From contig NZ_QFWW01000037.1 of the NCBI RefSeq assembly GCF_003265345.1, positions 37,534 through 101,533 of the forward strand: a stretch of 64,000 bases of DNA, written 5' to 3'. Source of the stretch: Lentzea terrae (GTDB lineage Bacteria > Actinomycetota > Actinomycetes > Mycobacteriales > Pseudonocardiaceae). This document shows, piece after piece, positions 8,586 to 19,466 of the stretch. The stretch's first letter is position 1. Each line of letters opens with the position of its first letter. The notes beneath the pieces were generated by a model that saw only the letters and a program-made list of their open reading frames with translations, was not told the origin of the DNA and did no database searches. A program made the translations under genes and the position numbers.

Positions 8586-10454
8586 TCAGCGCTGGGCTTC
8601 GAACACCTTGCGCCACGCCTCGGTCGAGGTCAGCTCCGGCAGCGCGGCCCGGTAGACCCGCTTGAGCTGGTCCCACTCCTGACCGAGCCGGCGGTAGTTG
8701 CGAGCCGCACGCTTGGCCAGCGCGCGGAACTCCTTCGGGTCGCGCTTGTAGAACGCCACCGCCGTGCCGTCCGCGGTGGAGACGGTCGCGCTGTCCAGGT
8801 TGCCGAGCAGGAACCACCTGGCGCTCAACGCCGGCACGTTCATCTGCGGGCGGCCCGCCGCGTCCGGGGCGGGCTTGCGGGCGTTGTGCAGCAACGACTT
8901 GGCCGCACGCTTCGCCGTGGTGATCTTCGACGTCGACGGCTGCAGCATCGCCTCCGCGCGGACCTGGTCGAACGTCGGTGGCGGGAACTCGCGAGCCGAC
9001 GGCAGGGTCTGCGCGTCGGAGTACTCGGCCCGCAGCCTGCGCACCTCGGGGAGTGCGGTGCGCAGTGAGTCGAAGAGGAGCGACGGTCCGGCGAGGAAGT
9101 CCTCGATCGCCTTCTGCTGCAACATGACCGTCGAGTACTCCATCGACAGCAGGTGCCGCAGCGACAGCTTCAGGCCGTGCTTGACGATGTTCTTCTTCAC
9201 GTCGTACGGGCTGTGCAGCGCGGCGAGGATCAGTCGGTTGCGCGTGTGGAAGTACGCCTGCCAGTCCGTCGAGTCGTTCTTGTCCGTCCACGGCATGTGC
9301 CACACCGCGGAGCCCGGCAGCGACACCGTCGGGAAGCCGTGTTCCAGCGCCCGGAGCGAGTACTCGGCGTCGTCCCACTTGATGAAGAGCGGCAACGGGT
9401 AACCGCTGCGGCGTACGACCTCACGCGGGAACAGGCACATCCACCAGCCGTTGTAGGTGGCGTTGACCCGCGGGTGCAGTTCCTTCGTCTCCCGCAGCGA
9501 GTCGGTCGCGAAGTTGTGGTCGGTCACCGCTCCCGGCGCGGCACGCCAGAAGCACGTGTTGAGGTCGACGATCTCCGCGAAGCTGTGCAGGCGTGCCCGG
9601 GAGTGCAGGTTCAGCATGTGGCTGCCGACGATCACCGGTTCGGCCGCGGCGCGCGCGAACGCGTTGGAGCGCAGCACCGCGTCCGGTTCGAGCCGGATGT
9701 CGTCGTCCATCAACATGATCTGGTCGACGTCGGTGTGCTCGATCGCCTCGAACAGGCCGCGGGTGAACCCGCCGGAGCCACCGAGGTTCTCCTGCTCGAT
9801 GACCTCCAGCTTGTCGCCGAGCAGTGCCGCCGCCTCCGCGAAACCCTTGGTGTCGCGGACTTTCACGGCACCCTGGTCGGCGACGAAGACCTTGCCGAGC
9901 ACGTCGAGCACGGCCTTGTCCTCGCCGAGCGCGCGCAACGCGATCACCGCGTCGACCGGGCGCATGGTCGTCATGCCGATGGCGACCTTCTGCGCGGGCA
10001 ACGGCTCGCGCACGGTCCACGCCGCCTCGCGGATCTCGAGCGGCGCGTCGTCGGTGAAGACGTCGAACCAGATCCAGCCGCCGTCCTCGAACGGCTTGAG
10101 CGACACGGTGAACTCGACCTCGGCCCAGTCGGCCGCGTCGCGGACGTACTGGCCCTCGATGTGGATGATGTCGCCGGACGGGCGCGAGCGGTACACGTCG
10201 ATGCGGCCGGAGCCGCGCACCGCCATCCGCAGGACGACCTCGGCGACCGTCGTCCAGCGCTTCCAGTAGGAGGCGGGGAAGGCGTTGAAGTAGGTGGCGA
10301 AGGAGACCTTCGCGGACGGGGGGACTGTTGTCCTGCGGCGGGAAGCGACGTGGCAGTGCACCGTGTCGGGCTCGTCCAGGTACAACGGCCGGACGTCCAG
10401 CGGATCTTCGTCCCTGGGCAGGATCACCCGTTGCAGCACGCAGTTCTGGTCCAC
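8586..10454 (-). CDS. Second GlfT2-like galactofuranosyltransferase
   Basis: 622-residue paralogue of the adjacent GlfT2 with the same architecture: N-terminal beta-sandwich (about 1-160), GT-A domain and C-terminal helical domain. Catalytic elements are kept: NLGGSGGFTRGLFE, the metal-binding MDDDIRLEP, YNGWW, IKWDDAEYSLRA and a WH pair. The segment after WH (MPWTDKNDSTDWQAYF) differs from GlfT2 (ADFHWKDWDDWHRYF), as does the region facing the acceptor, so a different linkage, branch or acceptor is plausible. The GTG start has AGGGGAAGG upstream. A hairpin separates it from glfT2. Confidence 0.88.
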   Translation of the reverse strand: MDQNCVLQRVILPRDEDPLDVRPLYLDEPDTVHCHVASRRRTTVPPSAKVSFATYFNAFPASYWKRWTTVAEVVLRMAVRGSGRIDVYRSRPSGDIIHIEGQYVRDAADWAEVEFTVSLKPFEDGGWIWFDVFTDDAPLEIREAAWTVREPLPAQKVAIGMTTMRPVDAVIALRALGEDKAVLDVLGKVFVADQGAVKVRDTKGFAEAAALLGDKLEVIEQENLGGSGGFTRGLFEAIEHTDVDQIMLMDDDIRLEPDAVLRSNAFARAAAEPVIVGSHMLNLHSRARLHSFAEIVDLNTCFWRAAPGAVTDHNFATDSLRETKELHPRVNATYNGWWMCLFPREVVRRSGYPLPLFIKWDDAEYSLRALEHGFPTVSLPGSAVWHMPWTDKNDSTDWQAYFHTRNRLILAALHSPYDVKKNIVKHGLKLSLRHLLSMEYSTVMLQQKAIEDFLAGPSLLFDSLRTALPEVRRLRAEYSDAQTLPSAREFPPPTFDQVRAEAMLQPSTSKITTAKRAAKSLLHNARKPAPDAAGRPQMNVPALSARWFLLGNLDSATVSTADGTAVAFYKRDPKEFRALAKRAARNYRRLGQEWDQLKRVYRAALPELTSTEAWRKVFEAQR

Positions 10455-10478
10455 AGACCTTCCCCTGTCAAGTGGTGC

Positions 10479-10505
10479 GGGCGGCCCGGAAGATCCGGAC
10501 CGCCC
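10479..10505 (-). terminator. Hairpin between the two glfT2 genes
   Basis: GGGCGGCCCGGA at 10479-10490 pairs with TCCGGACCGCCC at 10494-10505 (one mismatch, 3-nt loop). It lies about 20 nt past the glfT2 stop and about 25 nt before the paralogue's start. It may terminate or attenuate read-through into the second gene. Confidence 0.6.
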
Positions 10506-10524
10506 GTGCAGCGCGTTGTGTGAT

Positions 10525-12396
10525 TCAGAGGTCGTACAGCCGCGACCAGGTCTCGCGGCTGGTGAGTTGCCCCATCGCGTCCCGGTAGGAGCGCTGGACC
10601 TCCGGGGCTCTGCGGTACAGCTCGCGGAAGACCTTCGCGCCCTGCTTGGACAGGCGCACCGCGAGCTCCTTGTCCCGCCTGCGCACCCGCACGCCTTCCT
10701 GCGACGCGTCTGTCACGACCGCCGTGTTGAACAGCGAGACGTGCCACCACGCCGAGTCGCCGGCGGGAACAGCACCGGCCTCGTGCGTCGACTTGCCGAG
10801 CAGCTGGTCCACCAGGCGCTTGACGAACACCGGCGCCATCTGCTTCGGCGTCGGCGCGGCAGCGATCATCGGCAGGCTGCCAGGCCGGAAACCGGGGATC
10901 TCCGACGCCGGGTGCTTCACGGTCTCCGGGTACTCGGCACGCAGCTTGCGGATGTCCGCCGCCGCCTGCACACCGCCGTCAGCCAGGAAGTCCGGGCCCT
11001 TGAGGAAGTCCTCGATCGCCTTGAGCTGGGTGGCAGCGAGGCCGTACTGCATGCCCAGGATGTACGTGGCGAACTGCTTGGCCATGCCGCGCACGACCAT
11101 CTTCGGGTTGAACGCGCCGTGCAGCGCGGAGGTGATCAGGGCGTTGCGCAGGTTGAAGTACCTGTGCCAGTCGTCCCAGTCCTTCCAGTGGAAGTCCGCG
11201 TGCCACACACCGGCGCCGGGCAGCGACACGGTGGCGAAGCCGTGCGCACGTGCGCGGTAGCCGTACTCGATGTCGTCCCACTGGAAGAACAGCGGCAGCG
11301 GGTAGCCGACCGCCTTCACGATCTCCGACGGGATGAGGCACGACCACCAGCCGTTGTAGCCGGCGTCGACGCGCTTGTCCTGGACGTTGCGCTTGCCCGT
11401 CTCCTCGTCGTACCCGGTGAGGTCGGCGTTGAACAGCGCGCCGTCCACGACCTGGCCCGGGTTGAGGGTGTCGAGGTTCGCGTACTCGGCACCGACGTGC
11501 AGGAAGTTCGGGTGCAGCAGGTAGAGCATCTGACCACCGACGATCGTCGGATTGGTCGTGCGGTTCGCGAACGCGGTGAGCCTGATGACGATCTCCGGCT
11601 CGCACAGCACGTCGTCGTCCATGAACAGGACGTTGGCGTGCTCCGCGTGGTCGACCTCGGTGACCTCGTAGAGGCCGCGCGTGAAGCCGCCGGCACCACC
11701 GAGGTTCGGCTGGCGGATGTAGCGCAGCTTGTCCCCGAGCGCGGCCGAGACCTCGGCGAACCGCTCACGCGACTCGACCGCGTCCGTGCCCTGGTCGACG
11801 ACGTAGATCGTGTCGACGAGTTGCAGCGGCTCCGGGTCGGAGGCGAGGGCGGCCATCGTGTTGAGGCAGTCGTCGACGCGGTTGAACGTGCAGATGACGA
11901 CGGCGGTCGGCCGCACCGTCTTCGGCGGGGCGACCGTCCAGCGCACCTTCTCCACGGCGAGCGAGTCGTCCGCGGTGGTCACGTCGAACCACAGGCCACC
12001 GCCGTCGGTGAACTTGTCGATCTTCGCGGAGAGGCGCACCAGCTGCGCCTTCGCACCGGCGACCTTCTCCGCGGCGACCGTGCGGGTCTCACCCTCGGAG
12101 TCCGAGGCGACCAGCGCGATCTGGCCGGAGCCGGTGACCTCGACCTCGAGCTCCACCTCCGGGCTCACACACCACCGCTGCCAGTACGACGCGGGGAAGC
12201 GGCCGAAGTACGTGTTCATCGTGACCGTGGCGTTCGGGTGCACCACCATGCGGTGGCGCTCCCGGTCCGCGATACCCCGCTTGACCTCGGCGTACAGGTC
12301 TTCCGAGATGATCTGCGACGGTCCCGCGAACAGGCCCCGCTGTGTCAGCAGTTTCTCCGGCGCCTCGTGCTCCACGAGGTTGGACTTGCCCGGCAT
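10525..12396 (-). CDS. glfT2: Galactofuranosyltransferase GlfT2
   Basis: 623-residue processive beta-1,5/1,6 galactofuranosyltransferase that elongates cell-wall galactan (Rv3808c equivalent). It shows an N-terminal beta-barrel, then the GT-A core with VICTFNRVDDCL, NLGGAGGFTRGLYE, the metal-binding FMDDDVLCEP, FQWDDIEYGYRA and WHADFHWKDWDDW, which matches the known catalytic region, and a C-terminal helical domain used for oligomerisation and membrane docking. It follows glf by 6 nt in the same operon. Confidence 0.95.
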   Translation of the reverse strand: MPGKSNLVEHEAPEKLLTQRGLFAGPSQIISEDLYAEVKRGIADRERHRMVVHPNATVTMNTYFGRFPASYWQRWCVSPEVELEVEVTGSGQIALVASDSEGETRTVAAEKVAGAKAQLVRLSAKIDKFTDGGGLWFDVTTADDSLAVEKVRWTVAPPKTVRPTAVVICTFNRVDDCLNTMAALASDPEPLQLVDTIYVVDQGTDAVESRERFAEVSAALGDKLRYIRQPNLGGAGGFTRGLYEVTEVDHAEHANVLFMDDDVLCEPEIVIRLTAFANRTTNPTIVGGQMLYLLHPNFLHVGAEYANLDTLNPGQVVDGALFNADLTGYDEETGKRNVQDKRVDAGYNGWWSCLIPSEIVKAVGYPLPLFFQWDDIEYGYRARAHGFATVSLPGAGVWHADFHWKDWDDWHRYFNLRNALITSALHGAFNPKMVVRGMAKQFATYILGMQYGLAATQLKAIEDFLKGPDFLADGGVQAAADIRKLRAEYPETVKHPASEIPGFRPGSLPMIAAAPTPKQMAPVFVKRLVDQLLGKSTHEAGAVPAGDSAWWHVSLFNTAVVTDASQEGVRVRRRDKELAVRLSKQGAKVFRELYRRAPEVQRSYRDAMGQLTSRETWSRLYDL

Positions 12397-12402
12397 TGCG
12401 AT

Positions 12403-13776
<1,374 letters not shown>

Positions 13777-13797
13777 TCACTGTGAGGTAGCAGGACG

Positions 13798-15777
13798 ATG
13801 AGTTGGTTCGAGGCAATACCTGCCGCGCTCGTGGCCGCGGCCTGGTTGATCGGCCCCGGTGTGGCACTGGCGTACGCACTGGGTCTGCGCGGCCTCGGCG
13901 CGTGGGGGCTGGGGCCCACGCTGAGCGTTCTGCTGATCTCCTTCTCCGCCGTCCTCGCGCAGAAGGCCGGCGTGAAGTGGGCGGTGCTGCCGGTTCTCGT
14001 CATCACCGCGGTCACGTGTCTGCTCGCGGTGGCGCTGTCGTTCCTGTTCCGCCGGATCGCACCGCCGCGCAGCAACGACCCGATCCGCACCCAGTGGGTC
14101 GCCGCCGCGGCCGTGGTGCCCGCCGTGCTGATCGGCGCGTACGTGGCGATCCGCGGCATGGGGGCGCCCGACCAGCTCAACCAGACCTTCGACGCGATCT
14201 ACCACTACAGCGCGGTCAACTACATCCTCGAGTCCGGCTCCGCCTCGTCGCTGACCCTGGCGCCGCTCGGCAACCCGGCCCTCCCCACCGGCTTCTACCC
14301 CGGTGCGTGGCACGGCGTGACGTCCCTGGTCGTGCTGAGCACCGGCACGTCCATCGCGGTGGCCGCGAACGTGGTGGCCTGGGCCATCGCCGCGGTGGTC
14401 TGGCCGCTGAGCATGCTGCTGCTGGTCCGCCAGCTCGTCGGCAGGAACACGGCGGCCATCGCCATCACGCCGGTGCTGGCCGTCACGTTCACCGCGTTCC
14501 CGTGGGCCCTGCTCGGTTTCGGCGTGCTGTGGCCGAACCTGCTCGGACTCGCGCTGGTCCCCGCCGGCCTCGGCGCCGTGCTGGCCGCGACGTCGCTGGC
14601 CAAGGAGGACATCCTCGGCCGCCGCAGGTCGCTGACGATGGCGGCGCTCGTGCTCGTCGGCACCGGTTTCGCCCACCCGAACGCGCTGTTCAGCCTCGCG
14701 GTGCTGGCGCTCTTCCCGTTCCTGATCGCGCTCTTCCGCTGGGGTCGCAAGCTGCACGGCGACGGCAGGACGTGGCAGGGCGTCGGGCTCGTCGGCGGCA
14801 CGCTCGCGGTGTTGTTCGGTCTCTGGGTCGTCGTGTCCCGCCTGCCCGCGTTCAAGCCGGTGCGGGAGATGTACTGGCCGCCGTTCGAGACCCCGTCCAG
14901 GGCGGTCGGCGAGGCGCTGCTGAACTCCCCGAACGGCAAGCCGGCCCTCTGGGCGTTGTCGATCCTCACCATCGTCGGGCTGGTGCTCGCCTGGCGGCTG
15001 AAGGAACACCGCTGGCTGGTCGGGGCGTTCGCCGCCGTGACGTTCCTGTACACGCTCGCCGCGGCGATCAACCGGCCGGACACCAGGAAGTTCACCGGCG
15101 TTTGGTACAACGACTCGTTCCGCATCGCGGCCATCGCGCCGATCGTCGCGGTACCGCTCGCGGTCATCGGGGTGCTGTTCATCACGGCGAAGATCGCGGA
15201 ACGCGCGCCCCTGCTGGCCAAGGCGCCGGCACTGCTCCGCACGCCGACCGCGCTGGCGATCATCGTGCTGGTAGCGCTGCTGCCGCTGAGCCGCGGTTAC
15301 TACGCGGGCACGAACATCACCACGGTGCGCGGTTCCTACCTCGACACCAACCCGGAGACCGGGGTGCTGGTCGACCAGTCCGAGCTGGCGTTCCTCGGCA
15401 AGCTCGACCAGGTGCTGCCCAAGGACGCGGTCGTGGTGAACGACCCGTGGGACGGCTCGGCCGTCATGCTCGCCGACATCCGCCGCAAGGCCGTGTTCCC
15501 GCACGCCGACCTCCCGTGGGGCGACGACCAGCGGTACCTCGCGGAGCACCTCGCCGACGCGGCGACGGACCCGAAGGTGTGCGCGGCGGCCGACCGGCTG
15601 GGTGCGGACTACATGTTGCTCGCGAACAAGACGTTCTGGCCGTGGGACAACCGCCGCAAGCGGTACCCCGGCATCACGGACCCGACCACGCCCGGTGCGT
15701 TCGAGCTGGTCGCGTCCAGCGGCACGATCAAGCTCTACAAGCTCGACAGGTGCGGCTCGGCCTCACCGAGCCGGTAG
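13798..15777 (+). CDS. Polytopic membrane protein, DUF6541/GT-C-like
   Basis: 659 residues with about 12-14 hydrophobic segments and an extracytoplasmic C-terminal domain of about 150 residues. The first large loop contains DAIYHYSAVNYILESG, an acidic motif position used by GT-C polyprenyl-phosphate-dependent transferases. It resembles Rv3779-type proteins, which sit in the same mycobacterial cluster and are linked to wall glycosylation. Donor and acceptor cannot be read from the sequence. It diverges from glf and ends at a strong bidirectional terminator. Confidence 0.75.
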   Translation: MSWFEAIPAALVAAAWLIGPGVALAYALGLRGLGAWGLGPTLSVLLISFSAVLAQKAGVKWAVLPVLVITAVTCLLAVALSFLFRRIAPPRSNDPIRTQWVAAAAVVPAVLIGAYVAIRGMGAPDQLNQTFDAIYHYSAVNYILESGSASSLTLAPLGNPALPTGFYPGAWHGVTSLVVLSTGTSIAVAANVVAWAIAAVVWPLSMLLLVRQLVGRNTAAIAITPVLAVTFTAFPWALLGFGVLWPNLLGLALVPAGLGAVLAATSLAKEDILGRRRSLTMAALVLVGTGFAHPNALFSLAVLALFPFLIALFRWGRKLHGDGRTWQGVGLVGGTLAVLFGLWVVVSRLPAFKPVREMYWPPFETPSRAVGEALLNSPNGKPALWALSILTIVGLVLAWRLKEHRWLVGAFAAVTFLYTLAAAINRPDTRKFTGVWYNDSFRIAAIAPIVAVPLAVIGVLFITAKIAERAPLLAKAPALLRTPTALAIIVLVALLPLSRGYYAGTNITTVRGSYLDTNPETGVLVDQSELAFLGKLDQVLPKDAVVVNDPWDGSAVMLADIRRKAVFPHADLPWGDDQRYLAEHLADAATDPKVCAAADRLGADYMLLANKTFWPWDNRRKRYPGITDPTTPGAFELVASSGTIKLYKLDRCGSASPSR

Positions 15778-15790
15778 CGGCTCGCACGAC

Positions 15791-15828
15791 AAAAGCCCGG
15801 TCTCGCGAAACGCGGGACCGGGCTTTTT
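15791..15828. terminator. Bidirectional rho-independent terminator
   Basis: AAAGCCCGGTC and GACCGGGCTTT form the arms of a long hairpin flanked by A-run and T-run. It serves both the membrane-protein gene ending at 15777 (+) and rmlB ending at 15840 (-). Confidence 0.92.
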
Positions 15829-15839
15829 CACGCAGTCGA

Positions 15840-16826
15840 TCAGGCCAGTGCGGCGCGCTCCTTGAGCGGCTCCCACCAGCTGCGGTTGTCGCGGTACCAC
15901 GCGACGGTGCGGGCCAGGCCCTCCTCGAACGGCACGCGCGGGGCGTAGCCGAGCTCGGTGGAGATCTTGGTGATGTCGACCGAGTAGCGGCGGTCGTGAC
16001 CCTTGCGGTCGGTGACCTGCTCGACCGAGGACCAGTCGGCGCCCATCGCGGCCAGCAGCTTCTCGGTCAGCTCGCGGTTGGTCAGCTCGGTGCCGCCACC
16101 GATGTTGTAGACCTCACCCGCGCGGCCGCCCTCGACGACGAGCTGGATGCCGTGGCAGTGGTCGTCGACGTGCAGCCAGTCGCGCACGTTCAGGCCGTCG
16201 CCGTAGAGCGGCACCTTCTTGCCGTCCATCAGGTTCGACACGAACAGCGGGATGACCTTCTCGGGGAACTGGTACTCGCCGTAGTTGTTCGAGCAGCGCG
16301 TGATGCACACCGGCATGCCGTACGTGCGGTGGTAGGACCGCGCGATCAGGTCGGAGCTCGCCTTGGCCGACGAGTACGGCGAGTTCGGCTCCAGCGGCTG
16401 CTCCTCGGTCCAGGAGCCCGACTCGATCGAGCCGTACACCTCGTCCGTGGAGATGTGGATGAACTTGCCGACCTCGGCCTCCAGCGCGCCCTGCAGCAGC
16501 GTCTGGGTGCCGAGCACGTTGGTCACCACGAACTCGGCGGCACCGGAGATGGACCGGTCCACGTGCGACTCGGCGGCGAAGTGCACCACCACGTCGGTGC
16601 CGGCCATCAGCTTGCCGACCAGCTCCGCGTCGCAGATGTCGCCGCGGACGAACTGCAGCCGGGGGCTGTCGGCCACCGGTGCGAGGTTGGCCTCGTTGCC
16701 CGCGTAGGTCAGCTTGTCCAGCACGACGACCTCGGCGTCGGCGAACGCCGGGTAGGCGCCTCCGACGAGCTGCCGCACGTAGTGGGATCCGATGAACCCC
16801 GCGCCACCAGTTACCAGAACCCGCAT
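15840..16826 (-). CDS. rmlB: dTDP-glucose 4,6-dehydratase
   Basis: 328-residue extended SDR enzyme, second step of dTDP-L-rhamnose synthesis. It has the NAD motif TGGAGFIGS, the dehydratase-specific STDEVYG (Thr-Asp-Glu catalytic set) and SPYSSAKASSD with the YxxxK pair. It is the last gene of the rmlC-rmlA-rmlB series on this strand. RmlD, the final reductase, is not in the window. Confidence 0.96.
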   Translation of the reverse strand: MRVLVTGGAGFIGSHYVRQLVGGAYPAFADAEVVVLDKLTYAGNEANLAPVADSPRLQFVRGDICDAELVGKLMAGTDVVVHFAAESHVDRSISGAAEFVVTNVLGTQTLLQGALEAEVGKFIHISTDEVYGSIESGSWTEEQPLEPNSPYSSAKASSDLIARSYHRTYGMPVCITRCSNNYGEYQFPEKVIPLFVSNLMDGKKVPLYGDGLNVRDWLHVDDHCHGIQLVVEGGRAGEVYNIGGGTELTNRELTEKLLAAMGADWSSVEQVTDRKGHDRRYSVDITKISTELGYAPRVPFEEGLARTVAWYRDNRSWWEPLKERAALA

Positions 16827-16867
16827 CGTATTCCTCGTCGCACCTGTCGGTTGAGCAGTCGATTTGT

Positions 16868-17752
16868 TCACTTGGCGGCGGCGCCCGACGAGCGGGCGAC
16901 CTCCATCACGTACTGGCCGTAGCCGGACTTGGCCAGCTTCTCGCCGAGGGCGTAGCACGCGTCGGCGTCGATGAAGCCCATCCGCAGCGCGATCTCCTCG
17001 AGACAGGCGATCCGGATCCCCTGCCGGTGCTCGAGCACCTGGACGTACTGGCCGGCCTCGAGCATCGAGTCGTGCGTGCCGGTGTCGAGCCAGGCGAACC
17101 CGCGCCCGAGGTCGACCAGCTTCGCGTTGCCCTGCTTGAGGTAGACCATGTTGACGTCGGTGATCTCCAGCTCGCCGCGAGCGGACGGCTCGAGTCCGCG
17201 GGCGATCTCCACGACCTGGTTGTCGTAGAAGTAGAGACCGGTGATGGCCTTGTTGGACTTCGGCAGCGCGGGCTTCTCCTCGATCGAGATGAGGTTGCCC
17301 TGCGCGTCCACCTCGCCCACGCCGTAGCGCTCCGGGTCCTTGACCGGGTAGCCGAACAGCACGCAGCCGTCGATCCCGCTCGCGTGCTGCTGCAGCACCT
17401 TGGCGAAGCCCTGGCCGTGGAAGATGTTGTCGCCGAGCACGAGCGCCACGTCCTGGTCGCCGATGAAGTCGGCACCGATGACGAACGCCTCGGCGAGGCC
17501 GTTGGGCTGCGGCTGCTCCGCGTACTCCAGCCGGAGGCCGAACTGCGAACCGTCGCCGAACAGGCGCTGGAAGTTCGGCAGGTCGGTCGGCGTCGAGATG
17601 ATCAAGATTTCCTTGATGCCCGCGAGCATCAACACCGACAGCGGGTAGTAGACCATCGGCTTGTCGTAGACCGGCAGCAGCTGCTTGGACACGGCCTGCG
17701 TGATCGGGTGCAGCCGGGTACCGCTGCCGCCGGCGAGAATGATCCCTCTCAT
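16868..17752 (-). CDS. rmlA: Glucose-1-phosphate thymidylyltransferase
   Basis: 294-residue nucleotidyltransferase, first step of dTDP-rhamnose synthesis. The N-terminal signature is [16 protein letters not shown], followed by [12 protein letters not shown], the metal and product-site [10 protein letters not shown] and WLDTGTHDS. The length is that of short-form RmlA. It lies between rmlC and rmlB with gaps of about 80 and 40 nt. Confidence 0.96.
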   Translation of the reverse strand: MRGIILAGGSGTRLHPITQAVSKQLLPVYDKPMVYYPLSVLMLAGIKEILIISTPTDLPNFQRLFGDGSQFGLRLEYAEQPQPNGLAEAFVIGADFIGDQDVALVLGDNIFHGQGFAKVLQQHASGIDGCVLFGYPVKDPERYGVGEVDAQGNLISIEEKPALPKSNKAITGLYFYDNQVVEIARGLEPSARGELEITDVNMVYLKQGNAKLVDLGRGFAWLDTGTHDSMLEAGQYVQVLEHRQGIRIACLEEIALRMGFIDADACYALGEKLAKSGYGQYVMEVARSSGAAAK

Positions 17753-17831
17753 CGTCGCGCGTTCTTCCCATCCGGTTGGCAATAGGGGCACTCGTCGAGC
17801 GCGTACAAAGAAGCCTTCCGGCGGCGCGTCG

Positions 17832-18440
17832 TCACACGCTGTTGGCGCGGAGCTTCTCGTAGTAGGCGAGACAGTCCTCGTACCGGGGGAGAATACCGGC
17901 CGTCTCGGCCTCGGCGAGGGTCGGGGCGGCGAGGTCCTTCTCGGAAAGCACCTGCTCAAGATCAGTGGGCCAGGGCAGTGCGAGCGCCTCGTCCAGCGGG
18001 TTGATGCCGTGTTCCGCGCTCGGGTTGTACGCCTCACCGCACAGGTAGCTCATGACGGTGTCGTCCTCGAGAGCGACGAACGAGTGCCCCAGACCCTCGG
18101 ACACGAACAGCGCGCGGCACTCCGTCGAGTCCAGCCGGACCGCGTCCCACTGGCCGAAGGTCGGTGAGCCCACCCGGATGTCGACCACGACGTCCAGCAG
18201 CGAGCCGCGCGGGCAGTAGATGTACTTCGCCTGGCTCGGCGGCACGTCGGCGAAGTGCACGCCGCGGATGGTGCCCTTGCTGGAGATGGAGTGGTTGGTC
18301 TGGGCAACCCGCATCGAGCGGCCAGTCGCCTCGATCAGCGCCTGCTCCTGGTAGGGGCTGGCGAACATGCCGCGGTTGTCGCCGAAGGTCCGCGGCACGA
18401 ACTCGTACGCGCCGGCGATGGTCAGCTCACGAATTTGCAC
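17832..18440 (-). CDS. rmlC: dTDP-4-dehydrorhamnose 3,5-epimerase
   Basis: 202-residue cupin-fold epimerase. It has the [17 protein letters not shown] block carrying the catalytic His, and the [17 protein letters not shown] strand; [13 protein letters not shown] completes the site. The GTG start has TATCCT 8 nt upstream and no Shine-Dalgarno, a leaderless arrangement. It heads the rml series and diverges from the glycosyltransferase at 18545. Confidence 0.95.
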   Translation of the reverse strand: MQIRELTIAGAYEFVPRTFGDNRGMFASPYQEQALIEATGRSMRVAQTNHSISSKGTIRGVHFADVPPSQAKYIYCPRGSLLDVVVDIRVGSPTFGQWDAVRLDSTECRALFVSEGLGHSFVALEDDTVMSYLCGEAYNPSAEHGINPLDEALALPWPTDLEQVLSEKDLAAPTLAEAETAGILPRYEDCLAYYEKLRANSV

Positions 18441-18544
18441 GATCGCAGAGGATAGCGGCGTGAGCTGGGCCCCATCCTCACGGACTCGGCCGGGGCGAGG
18501 TAAGGCATCATGGCCGCGTACCCGATGAGGAGATCGCCAGCACC

Positions 18545-19459
18545 ATGACGATGATCGACATCATGTTGCCGTACTACGGCGACGTCGCGCTCATGCAGGC
18601 CGCCGTGCAGAGCGTGCGGTCGCAGACGGACGCGGGCTGGCGACTGACGGTGGTCGACGACACGGCGCATCCCGAGGTGCCCGGCTGGTTCGAGTCGCTG
18701 GGCGACGACCGGATCCGCTACTTCCGCAACGAGCGCAACCTCGGTGTCACGGGGAACTTCAACCGGTGCCTCGACCTCGCCGAGCACGAGCTGATCACGA
18801 TGCTCGGCGCGGACGACCTGCTGCTGCCCAACTACGTCGGCACCGTGCTGGCCGCCTACCGGGCGCACCCCGGCGTCGGCATGATCCAACCCGGTGTGAC
18901 GGTGATCGACGAGCACGGCCGGCCGCTGAGAACCCTCACCGACGAGGTCAAGAAGAGACTGTATGCGCCGAAGGTGAGCGGTCGGCTGTTGATGAGCGGT
19001 GAAGAGCTGGCGGTGAGCCTGCTGCGCGGCATCTGGCTGTACTTCCCGTCGATCGCCTGGCGGACCGACGCGATCAAGGCGGTCGGCTTCCGCGCCGACC
19101 TGCGCACCACTCAGGACGTCGCGCTGGAGCTGGAGCTCGTCGAGCGCGGCGAGCAGATGCTCGTGGACAGCACCGTCTGCTTCCAGTACCGGCGGCACCG
19201 CGAGAGCGTCTCGTCGAAGATGGCGCTGGACGGCGACCGCTTCACCGAGGAACGCGCGGTGTTCCTCGCGGCGGCCGGCCGGATGAAGGCCAGGGGCTGG
19301 CTGCGCGCCGAGCGGGCCGCACGCCACCACTGCTCGTCCCGGCTGCACGCGTTGAGCCTGCTGCCGACGGCGGTGCTGGGTGGTCAGCGCGAGGTCGCCC
19401 AGGCACTGACCAAGCACGCCTTCGGCACCCAGCGGGAAAAGACCCAGCGGCAAGGGTGA
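18545..19459 (+). CDS. Family-2 glycosyltransferase
   Basis: 304-residue cytoplasmic GT-A enzyme: IDIMLPYYGDVALMQAAVQS at the N-terminus, VVDDTAHPEV, RNERNLGVTGNFNRCL and the metal motif LGADDLLLPNYV. Its closest look is to wall or O-polysaccharide transferases. It diverges from rmlC, so a rhamnosyl donor is possible but unproved. The ATG at 18545 follows GAGGAG; a second in-frame ATG lies 6 nt on. Confidence 0.85.
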   Translation: MTMIDIMLPYYGDVALMQAAVQSVRSQTDAGWRLTVVDDTAHPEVPGWFESLGDDRIRYFRNERNLGVTGNFNRCLDLAEHELITMLGADDLLLPNYVGTVLAAYRAHPGVGMIQPGVTVIDEHGRPLRTLTDEVKKRLYAPKVSGRLLMSGEELAVSLLRGIWLYFPSIAWRTDAIKAVGFRADLRTTQDVALELELVERGEQMLVDSTVCFQYRRHRESVSSKMALDGDRFTEERAVFLAAAGRMKARGWLRAERAARHHCSSRLHALSLLPTAVLGGQREVAQALTKHAFGTQREKTQRQG

Positions 19460-19466
19460 GGCTCGC

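Noticed and set aside
13803-16922. Very long plus-strand frame across the membrane protein and rmlB
   Set aside because: Low-complexity Arg/Ala/Gly translation in the wrong frame; the real genes have intact motifs in other frames.
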